Shown here: positions 1 through 6,114 of the stretch, one piece after another | Numbering within the stretch: the stretch's first letter is position 1 | Layout of the letters: each line of letters opens with the position of its first letter | Assembly (NCBI GenBank): GCA_030648675.1 | Contig: JAUSGV010000013.1 | Span: 1 to 6,421 of the forward strand | DNA: 6,421 bases | Direction: 5' to 3' | Source of the DNA: Dehalococcoidales bacterium | GTDB lineage: Bacteria > Chloroflexota > Dehalococcoidia > Dehalococcoidales > UBA2162 | Position numbers and translations under genes: made by a program | Notes under the pieces: generated by a model | Told to the model about the DNA's origin: nothing | Seen by the model: only the letters and a program-made list of their open reading frames with translations | Databases searched by the model: none

Positions 1-220
1 GGTGACTCCCATCTATCTGCTAGAATTTTACCCAACCGTTTATATCCGGCGGAAGTAAACCATTATTGTCATTCCAGCCCCTCTTGTCATCCCCAGTCCC
101 CAGTCCCAAGTCCCTAGTCCCTAGCCCCTAATCCCCAGCCCCCAGCCCCTTAATTTGCTCCAGCTCCGCATCGGCTTGTTTGGCTGCGTTATCCATTTTA
201 GTTGCGTCAAATTCTGCCAT
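1..220 (-). pseudogene. Small hypothetical gene disrupted by a heptamer repeat array (partial)
   Basis: A start codon (ATG at 220-218) follows a very good ribosome binding site and opens a frame beginning MAEFDATKMDNAAKQ and continuing through ADAELEQIK, an acidic, helix-prone stretch of about 24 residues. The frame then enters the tandem repeats, becomes low-complexity Gly-Leu-Gly-Ala and stops at TAG (130-128) after 30 codons. Beyond the repeats, protein-like sequence resumes in another frame from about position 62 to the window edge (Trp-Phe-Thr-Ser, then AGYKRLGKILADRW), with a TAA (65-63) directly before it in that frame. I infer one short gene of perhaps 60-80 codons whose middle was replaced or interrupted by the repeats. 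I do not recognise a function. Alternatively the 30-codon peptide may be expressed as it stands, or the left part may be chance coding-like sequence. The gene may continue beyond the left edge. Confidence 0.5.
91..153. repeat. Degenerate 7-bp tandem repeat array (CCCYARY, about 8-9 copies)
   Basis: Eight consecutive 7-base units run from 91 to 146: CCCCAGT twice, CCCAAGT, CCCTAGT, CCCTAGC, CCCTAAT, then CCCCAGC twice. A decayed ninth unit (CCCTTAA) runs to 153. The consensus is CCCYARY, or RYTRGGG on the other strand. Copies differ at positions 4, 6 and 7, so this is an old array that has diverged rather than a freshly expanded tract. Short heptamer arrays of this type (CCCCAGT/CCCCAAT) are known as STRR elements in heterocystous cyanobacteria, and I believe similar ones occur in some other bacteria. 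The array lies inside the small disrupted gene. Each unit shifts the frame by one, and the CCCTAAT unit supplies the in-frame stop. Confidence 0.9.
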
Positions 221-227
221 AGTATAG

Positions 228-235
228 TCTCCTTT
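228..235 (-). promoter_or_regulatory. Strong ribosome binding site of the small disrupted gene
   Basis: On the minus strand the sequence AAAGGAGA lies 7 bases before the ATG at 220-218, close to an ideal Shine-Dalgarno match and spacing. It overlaps by one base the TAA stop (237-235) of the preceding methylase-like tail. That arrangement is typical of adjacent genes in an operon and supports both the start choice and the idea that the tail once ended a real gene. Confidence 0.75.
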
Positions 236-300
236 TACTTCTTCCCTTCCACCACCCCAATCTCCTCCTCCGTTAAACCGCACAGCTCAGAGCAGAGCCA
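235..300 (-). pseudogene. Possible 3' remnant of an Eco57I/PglX-type DNA methylase gene
   Basis: Just after the res stop codon, a different frame reads Trp-Leu-Cys-Ser then ELCGLTEEEIGVVEGKK and stops at TAA (237-235). The pattern Leu-x-Gly-Leu-Thr-Glu-Glu-Glu-Ile followed by Val-Val/Ile-Val-Glu-Gly is familiar as the extreme C-terminus of large Eco57I/type IIG and PglX-like N6-adenine methylases. No start codon or ribosome binding site serves this frame, and the remaining body of such a gene is absent: further right, the frame runs antiphase through the end of res. I read it as the last roughly 20 codons of an older methylase gene left when the present cassette was joined here. Family assignment is by motif memory only, and the segment is short, so chance similarity remains possible. 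Confidence 0.5.
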
Positions 301-302
301 TG

Positions 303-2993
303 TTACGTTTTCTCTTTGTATTCCCGGAAGCCATCGACTAATTGTTGGAAGGCAGTAGGTTTGTATTTCTCGAAGCTTTCCTGGTCCACATATACGAAAT
401 CATAGGTTATGTCGGACTGAACCTGATTGATGTCCTCGCACCATTGCCGAAGCCGTTGCAACTTAAGCGGCACGTCCAAGTCTTCCCGTCCTTTGGTTTC
501 GACTATAAAGATTCGTTTATCAAACAGCTTTACAAAGAAATCAGGGTAGTAGTTGGAGATATCGCCGTCCGCGTTTACGTAATCCAGCTTGAAATGTACC
601 GCCATATAATTCTTGCCATACGAAATAATGTCTTCGCAGTCTTCCAGAAAGCGGGCGAACAGCAGTTCAAAATTATGGTCGCCGATAATCTTGTTAAAGA
701 CGCTCTTTTTAGGGATAAGATAGCCCTGTTCTTTGGCCACGAAGGGGCGTGTCTGCCGCAGTTTGATGGTATCGCGGATTTCAGCGTCGCCCTTGTCCTT
801 AACGGTGAGAGCGTTAATCGCCTTCTTGAACGTTTCCAGCAGAGTTTTCGTAGCGGCCAGTTCCGATAGGTTGCGCAAGGTGTTGGGGCTTTCCAGTTCT
901 ACATGCTTGTCAAACAGCTCGTCTTGCACAAATTCTTTGACCTTGCCATATAGCACGTCGTAACCACTCACCAGCCGCAAATCCTTCATGATATTCTGTG
1001 CAAAGTACCCGATTACGCTGCGGTAATCAGCGATGCCTGCCGTATTAAGGATTGTGGTGTGCGTTATCTCGCCGGTAGTAATGTCCTTAAATACAATTTC
1101 CCGCTGTTCTTCCTCACTGAACTGAAGATAGGCTACACGCTGATGTTCCAAAGCCGTCGCATCCAGATCGACCAGGTTCTTATATTCCCTGTAGACGCGG
1201 GGCGTCATCACTGGGATTTCAATATCCAGCGTATCTATGTCTTTCTTGACGTTGTCTTGGTCAATCTCCACCACCAGCGGCGTTTTGGGCTGGGTACCTT
1301 CTCCCATGGGCTTGTGCTCAAGCACTACTCCCTCAGCCTGTATAGACTCTACGAAGTCCATAAAAGCATCGGTGCCTACCACACTAACATATTCTTCTAT
1401 GGAGCCGGGGTACATTTTTCGCAGGCCGCGTCCCAGGGTTTGTTCTGGTAAAATATTGCTCTTGGCGGAATAGGCACGCAGTCCCACAATCGTTGTAACG
1501 TTCTTAACGTCCCAGCCCTCTTTAAGGACCATCACAGAGACAACCGCTTTATATGGACTGTCCAGCCCGTCAATTTCGTTGGCTTGCTTGCGAAACCAAT
1601 CCATTTCCTCTCTACTTTTTCCTGATGTCGATTCTGAAATCTCACCGTTATTCTTAGTGTGAATAACAAGCACTGCGTCCTTAAAATCCGGGTAAGTGTC
1701 TTCCATGTACTCGGCCACGTCGTCGCAGTTTTTGGTATCGTCGGTCATGACGAATAGAATCGACTTTTTGCCCATCTTTTCATGCTCGGCAAAAGCTTTA
1801 CGCCACTCGAGAACTCCTAGATGAATATAGTCGGCATACTTTTCCGTAAACTTGGCACTCTGGCGTTCTACGAGTTTAGCCCGGCTGGGGGCATCGGGTA
1901 GCACCGGGTGCTTGACCACGTTTTGTTTAATCGCCTCCACCAACGGGTAATCAGCCACCGTCTGCACGAAAATAGCCCCGTTATCATGCTTCGGTGTAGC
2001 GGTCACGTCCACTTGAAGAGAGAGTGCTGCCCCTTTTTGCTTCAGGCGGTTGTGGATGTCCTCAATGGATTTGAACCATGCCATACGCGGGTCATGAATA
2101 TGGTGTGCCTCATCATTGAGTACTACCAACTCGTCGATATCCCGTACAATCATGCCCAGGTCCACTTTAGACTCGTTGGTTGCGCCGGAGGGTCGTTTAC
2201 CCAGGAAGTAATCCCGCATGTCCTCGTCATCGGGGGAAGCGGGAATGTCATCGCCGGCATAGACGCGGTGGATGTTGGTCAGGAAGATATTACCGGTGGG
2301 CTGGGCAATGCGTACTTCGTCCTGTTTATGCAGTGTCAGTTGAAAATCATCGCGCCAGTTACGGCCGTCCACGCCATTGTCTGGTAAGACCGGGTCGTCT
2401 TTCAAGAAGATGCACAGACCCTGAAAATCCTTATAAATGCGGTCTAATACGATGATATTGGGAGCGATTACCAGAAAGTTCCGGGCTAGTCCTGACTCCG
2501 GCTCATACAATTTGTGGAAGAAACTCCAGGCCAATACTAGACTCAGCACTTTGGTTTTACCGGAACCGGTTGCCATCTTCACCACAAAGCGACGCCAGGT
2601 TTCGTCAAACATCCCGGTAGAGACTGCTCCGGAGCTATCAAAGCGCATCAGGTCGTATTTATCCTTGACCCCCACCACATCGTACAAGTAGATGATGGTC
2701 TCCAGAGCCTCGCGCTGGGCAAAGTAATACTGGAATTCAGCCATCGTACCATCGGTCTGTTGGAGGAGGTGCGGGGTGTTGAACCACCAGTTGAGCAAAC
2801 TGCGGCTGGTGTCCGTCGCCCCAACATAGCCGCTGTCCCGCCACTCCTTCACTTTCTTGCGCAGTTGGGGGACAAGCGGCGGCATGAGTTTGTCCATACT
2901 GGTTTCCCGCAGGGCTTCATCCGCTGGGAACCAGCGCATGGCCGGATCAAGGATCGCGTAGGGCGATTCGGGGAAGTCCTTATGGAGCGCCAT
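303..2993 (-). CDS. res: Type III restriction enzyme Res-like subunit (SF2 helicase plus PD-ExK nuclease)
   Basis: This is the 896-residue motor and nuclease of a type III-like restriction system. In the family, Res acts with Mod, uses ATP to communicate along DNA and cleaves unmethylated sites. Visible motifs: Walker A ATGSGKT at residues 141-147; DEAH box NDEAHH at 293-298; motif III TATPK at 331-335; KEGWD at 491-495; motif VI-like QTLGRGLRK at 518-526. A C-terminal nuclease site has YYPDFF with Asp818, then ETK with Glu832 and Lys834, giving an intact PD-(D/E)xK set. The length is slightly below that of classical EcoP15I Res (about 970). The N-terminal 90 residues (aromatic-rich, with NWWFNTPH) precede the helicase core. 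The ATG shares one base with the KilA-N stop (TAATG) and follows GGGGGA, so translation is probably coupled. No convincing hairpin terminator follows. All key residues are present, so it is likely active. The particular subfamily, and whether it forms a classical Mod2Res complex, are inferred. Confidence 0.93.
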   Translation of the reverse strand: MALHKDFPESPYAILDPAMRWFPADEALRETSMDKLMPPLVPQLRKKVKEWRDSGYVGATDTSRSLLNWWFNTPHLLQQTDGTMAEFQYYFAQREALETIIYLYDVVGVKDKYDLMRFDSSGAVSTGMFDETWRRFVVKMATGSGKTKVLSLVLAWSFFHKLYEPESGLARNFLVIAPNIIVLDRIYKDFQGLCIFLKDDPVLPDNGVDGRNWRDDFQLTLHKQDEVRIAQPTGNIFLTNIHRVYAGDDIPASPDDEDMRDYFLGKRPSGATNESKVDLGMIVRDIDELVVLNDEAHHIHDPRMAWFKSIEDIHNRLKQKGAALSLQVDVTATPKHDNGAIFVQTVADYPLVEAIKQNVVKHPVLPDAPSRAKLVERQSAKFTEKYADYIHLGVLEWRKAFAEHEKMGKKSILFVMTDDTKNCDDVAEYMEDTYPDFKDAVLVIHTKNNGEISESTSGKSREEMDWFRKQANEIDGLDSPYKAVVSVMVLKEGWDVKNVTTIVGLRAYSAKSNILPEQTLGRGLRKMYPGSIEEYVSVVGTDAFMDFVESIQAEGVVLEHKPMGEGTQPKTPLVVEIDQDNVKKDIDTLDIEIPVMTPRVYREYKNLVDLDATALEHQRVAYLQFSEEEQREIVFKDITTGEITHTTILNTAGIADYRSVIGYFAQNIMKDLRLVSGYDVLYGKVKEFVQDELFDKHVELESPNTLRNLSELAATKTLLETFKKAINALTVKDKGDAEIRDTIKLRQTRPFVAKEQGYLIPKKSVFNKIIGDHNFELLFARFLEDCEDIISYGKNYMAVHFKLDYVNADGDISNYYPDFFVKLFDKRIFIVETKGREDLDVPLKLQRLRQWCEDINQVQSDITYDFVYVDQESFEKYKPTAFQQLVDGFREYKEKT

Positions 2994-3799
2994 TATTTGT
3001 CCCCCGCTTCAAGCTGCTTGATTCTTGCGTCATCCGTTAATAGTCTCATCTGCTGGATGGCAATCTGATTCAGCTTATGAAGCCGCTCTGCTGACGACAT
3101 CTTTTCCCGTATGAAAAGGGCGTTCAGATTTTCCAGGTTGGACAGGCAAACGAGTTGGGACACATTCGAGTAATCTCGGATATTACCCTTTTCGCGGGGA
3201 TGGCTGTCACGCCATTCCCCTGCGGTCATACCGAACAAGGCCATGTTCAGAATATCCGCTTCCGAGGCGTAGACCACCTGTTGAGGAGTCAGTTCCGGGG
3301 GGATGAGGTTTGCCTTTATAGCATCGGTATGAATCCGGTAGTTTATTTTGGTCAGGTTCCGCCGTATATCCCAACCGAGTTGCTTTAGTTCTTCATCTTT
3401 GAGTCGCTGGAACTCTCTTATCAGATATATTTTGAACTCGGCACTTATCCACATGCCGAATTCAAAAGCTATATCTTTGTGTGCATAGGTGCCTCCATAT
3501 CTTCCGGCAGTAGCTTTCAACCCGATTGCTCTTGTCTTTTCCGCCCACTCTTTGACACTGATTTTGTAGTTGTTCAGGCCGGCCTGGCTTTTAATTATGG
3601 CGAATTCGCCGTAATTAAAATTTGGGTTATAGACTGTTTCCCAAATGCCGAGAAATTCAACTGTATTTCGATTGCGCAACCAGTCAGAAATAAAGAATTC
3701 ACCATCTTTGGCTTTAAGCATGTCCGTCAGGGAGATATAATCGTTGTCGTTTATCGTAATTACAGATATTTCAGTGCCTTTCACTTTAATCTTCGCCAT
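2993..3799 (-). CDS. KilA-N domain DNA-binding protein between mod and res
   Basis: This is a 268-residue protein. After a short beta-rich leader (residues 1-20) comes a KilA-N-type domain at about 18-135: YISLTDMLKA, then ISDWLRNRNTVEFLGIWE, then a Gly/Ala-rich stretch with AGRYGGTYAHKDIAFEFGMW and the helix ISAEFKIYLIREFQRLK. This order is characteristic of KilA-N, a small DNA-binding fold widespread in phages and large DNA viruses. The C-terminal part (about 145-265) carries YASEADILNMALFGMTAGEW, GNIRDY and SNLENLNALFIREKMSSAERL, a second conserved module I recall from bacterial KilA-N proteins. I know no defined function for it. I see no membrane segment or signal peptide, so it should be cytoplasmic. 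The ATG chosen (3799) shares one base with the mod stop and follows a G-rich ribosome binding site; the longer frame from 3898 would overlap mod by 100 bases and adds only low-quality sequence. Its role in the R-M operon (regulator, specificity helper or effector) is inference. Confidence 0.88.
   Translation of the reverse strand: MAKIKVKGTEISVITINDNDYISLTDMLKAKDGEFFISDWLRNRNTVEFLGIWETVYNPNFNYGEFAIIKSQAGLNNYKISVKEWAEKTRAIGLKATAGRYGGTYAHKDIAFEFGMWISAEFKIYLIREFQRLKDEELKQLGWDIRRNLTKINYRIHTDAIKANLIPPELTPQQVVYASEADILNMALFGMTAGEWRDSHPREKGNIRDYSNVSQLVCLSNLENLNALFIREKMSSAERLHKLNQIAIQQMRLLTDDARIKQLEAGDK
3000..3005 (-). promoter_or_regulatory. Ribosome binding site of res
   Basis: On the minus strand GGGGGA lies 6 bases before the res ATG (2993-2991), inside the last codons of the KilA-N gene. 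It fixes the res start at the TAATG overlap. Confidence 0.7.
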
Positions 3800-6114
3800 T
3801 ACGCTTTTCCCCCCACGTTTACTTCGACGATGGTCATCGTGTCCGTGCCAAAAATGTCCACAACTTTTACCGCCAGCTTGCGCTGCCCCGGAGGGCATTC
3901 ATGGGCAACGCTGGTAAGCTCTAACGAACGATCTTTCTTAGTGCGGAACGACTGCCATTCGTTTTCGAAGACGTAATCCCCGGTCCAGACTTCTTCCCAT
4001 TCTTCGAGTTGCCCTTGCCCCGTTTCTATTCCAGAAAAAACGGTCTGGTCGGTCGCTAATGCCTTCTTCACGCGGATGATTTCACGCTTACTTTCAAAGT
4101 TGAAATCCACCGCCCAGTAATCAATCCAGTCCGTCCAGTTCTGAGTAAGCACTTCGCGGCTGACGATGCCGCTCGCATCCTTGCTCACCTTCACAATCTG
4201 CCCCTTTTCCACCACGATTTTACTGCCTTTATCTTTCAGACTGGCTTCGGCGGCGGCGATGGAATCCTGCGAATAGAAAACTGAGAAGTCGGTCAACTCT
4301 ACCGCAACGCTATTCTTCTTAACGTGCGGCTTAACTTCGATGAAAGAAACATCGTGGAAGACCACCTGGTTCTTTTCGACCGCCCGCTTGTCGAAGACCT
4401 CAGCCGGGATGTATTTCGGGGCGATGTCTATGCCTTTAGACTTGGCTTCGTCCAGCACGTTGGGGAACAGCCCCATTTCAAACTCAAAGCCGAGAATGTC
4501 TACCCGGCTGATGTGTTTCTGTCGGCACTCTAAAATAACTTCTTCTACAAAGAGGCGGGTAACGGGCAGGTTGACTGGCCCAACAGCTACCAACCGCCCG
4601 GCTTTTTTCCCACTGAACGTCTTAAACCCCTCGGTCTTTTCGGCGCGGTATGCCCGCAGGATGAGGTCGACGAAAGCAGCCTCTTTTTGTTCCAGTTGTT
4701 TTTGCTGTTCGGCTTGACGCAGGTTGGGATTGACGCCGATGTAGTGTTGACGCTCATATTTACCCAGGTTGAGGATTTCAAAGGCGCGGTAATTTTCCCC
4801 CTCGGCTTTCAACTCCCTCTGGACTCCAATTAGACGTTTGCGGGTGGTGTGGATGGCGAACTTACCCAAGTCGCTGACAATCCACTTGCGCCCCAGCTTT
4901 TCCGCCACTGCGGCTGTTGTGCCGGAGCCGACAAAGAAATCAGCAACCAAATCACCTTCGTTAGAGGAGGCTTTGATGATGCGTTCGAGTAAAGCTTCTG
5001 GCTTTTGGGTAGGGTAATCGACTCTCTCCTTGGCTGTGGGTGCCAGTAACATATCGAACCAGACGGTTGAAGCAGCAACTCCTGGCCTCTCATCAAGGAA
5101 ATACTTGATATAGGGTTGTCCGGTGTTCGAATAATAAAGTTTCCCTGCTTTATCAAATTCTTCCATCTTAGTTTTTGAATATGCCCAATATCTTCCCTTT
5201 GGAGGTGGTACCCCCTTCCATTCATACAGAGTGTCACCCCCAGGTTTTGCAGCCGTTGGTGTGACCAGACGATAGCGCCGTCCATTCTCGAACTTGTTAT
5301 ATTGTTGCTCGATTTGCTCATCGGAAAATTGAACATATTGAGTATTCCATATTTTGTGATCACTGGATTTAGAAAAAAACAAGATCGTATCATCTACAGT
5401 ATCGTAGTGCACTGCCCCTTGTTTTGCGTCACCGTGAGCTGTTGTTCTTCTCCAACAAATCTGATTTACGTAATTCTCCTCACCAAAAACATCGGACAGA
5501 ATTAGCCGCATATAACTATTCACTCGCCAGTCACAATGAACATAAATACTGCCGTCGTCTGCCAGCAAATCCCGCATTAACATCAGCCGCTCATAGACCA
5601 TCGCGATAAACGAATCGGCTCCCTTACCCCAAGTGTCGCGGAAGGCAATTTCTTCCAATATGCTGGGCTTTTTAGTGAAAGTATTATCCCCAATCTCGAT
5701 GTCCATACTGAAATCAGCGCCCACGTCGAAAGGCGGGTCGATGTAAATCAGCTTGATGCCGCCCTGCTTTTCAATCTCCTCACGCATAGGGCCGTTCTTC
5801 AACGAGGAAAGAATAAGTTTGTTATCGCCCCAGATGAGTTTATTTGTCCAGCCTTTTAACTGACGGCCGCGGGCGTCCAAATCGAACATGGTGTACTGTA
5901 ACTTGGTGTCCTTCTCGGAGCGCGGCTCGTCCACCTGTTCGATGACTTGGAAGGGCAGGACTACCTGACTGACCTCGCTGGTCTTACCATTCCAGACCAG
6001 TTCCACTTCCCGCTTGTCTCCAAAAAGGAGAAAGCGATACTTATCCGGCAGAGGTTTATCGGCTTCCAGATAGCGGATAATTTCCTGCTGTTCCTGCTCC
6101 GTCAGTCTTGTCAT
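3799..6114 (-). CDS. mod: Type III Mod-like beta-class N6-adenine DNA methyltransferase
   Basis: This 771-residue, SAM-dependent DNA methyltransferase would protect host sites and, by family analogy, provide recognition for Res. Motif order is beta class: catalytic motif IV IDPPF at residues 125-129 comes before SAM-binding motif I, DFFVGSGTT at 392-400. YPTQKP at 367-372 and IVSD at 412-415 are further conserved N6/N4 methylase signatures. DPPF replaces the commoner DPPY and should still allow amino-group methylation. Residues 1-90 form an N-terminal extension, and about 200-365 is the likely target-recognition region, including a dense aromatic/Pro stretch (YEWKGVPPPKGRYWAYSKTK). Residues 440-771 are a long C-terminal extension; its end (about 732-767, with Pro-Pro-Gly then KLAVKVVDIFGTDT) has a PKD-like beta-sandwich pattern. 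At 771 residues it exceeds EcoP15I Mod (about 645). The ATG overlaps the upstream RusA-like gene by 4 bases and has a ribosome binding site 6 bases before it. Confidence 0.95.
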   Translation of the reverse strand: MTRLTEQEQQEIIRYLEADKPLPDKYRFLLFGDKREVELVWNGKTSEVSQVVLPFQVIEQVDEPRSEKDTKLQYTMFDLDARGRQLKGWTNKLIWGDNKLILSSLKNGPMREEIEKQGGIKLIYIDPPFDVGADFSMDIEIGDNTFTKKPSILEEIAFRDTWGKGADSFIAMVYERLMLMRDLLADDGSIYVHCDWRVNSYMRLILSDVFGEENYVNQICWRRTTAHGDAKQGAVHYDTVDDTILFFSKSSDHKIWNTQYVQFSDEQIEQQYNKFENGRRYRLVTPTAAKPGGDTLYEWKGVPPPKGRYWAYSKTKMEEFDKAGKLYYSNTGQPYIKYFLDERPGVAASTVWFDMLLAPTAKERVDYPTQKPEALLERIIKASSNEGDLVADFFVGSGTTAAVAEKLGRKWIVSDLGKFAIHTTRKRLIGVQRELKAEGENYRAFEILNLGKYERQHYIGVNPNLRQAEQQKQLEQKEAAFVDLILRAYRAEKTEGFKTFSGKKAGRLVAVGPVNLPVTRLFVEEVILECRQKHISRVDILGFEFEMGLFPNVLDEAKSKGIDIAPKYIPAEVFDKRAVEKNQVVFHDVSFIEVKPHVKKNSVAVELTDFSVFYSQDSIAAAEASLKDKGSKIVVEKGQIVKVSKDASGIVSREVLTQNWTDWIDYWAVDFNFESKREIIRVKKALATDQTVFSGIETGQGQLEEWEEVWTGDYVFENEWQSFRTKKDRSLELTSVAHECPPGQRKLAVKVVDIFGTDTMTIVEVNVGGKA
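3805..3814 (-). promoter_or_regulatory. Ribosome binding site deciding the KilA-N gene start
   Basis: On the minus strand GGGGGGAAAA lies 5 bases before the ATG at 3799-3797, so its G tract is 9 bases away. It is made from the last codons of mod (Gly-Gly-Lys), so it serves as both coding sequence and ribosome binding site. It favours the 268-residue start over the upstream ATG at 3898. Confidence 0.7.

Noticed and set aside
91..153. CRISPR array
   Set aside because: The units are 7 bases with no spacers, so this is a simple tandem repeat.
238..302. Rho-independent terminator after res
   Set aside because: Only short imperfect inverted repeats around the GCTCTGCTCTGAGC stretch were seen and no T-run follows on the transcribed strand.
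342..869. 175-codon plus-strand open frame opposite res
   Set aside because: It is antisense to the nuclease end of res, with no ribosome binding site or recognisable protein pattern; a by-product of codon use in res. The same applies to the other plus-strand frames, such as 1908-2387 and 3479-3976.
3800..3898. Upstream start for the KilA-N gene adding 33 residues
   Set aside because: The extra residues are Gly/His/Arg-rich and not KilA-N-like, the overlap with mod would be 100 bases, and the ATG at 3799 has a strong ribosome binding site and a TAATG junction matching the one before res.
4830..5393. 187-codon minus-strand open frame inside mod
   Set aside because: It lies wholly within the methyltransferase, which carries the conserved motifs in its own frame; the alternative translation shows no domain-like pattern.
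303..6114. BREX or DISARM locus
   Set aside because: No PglZ, BrxC/BrxL, DrmA/DrmB or similar genes are present; the only hint is the short methylase-like tail at 235-300, which fits several methylase families.
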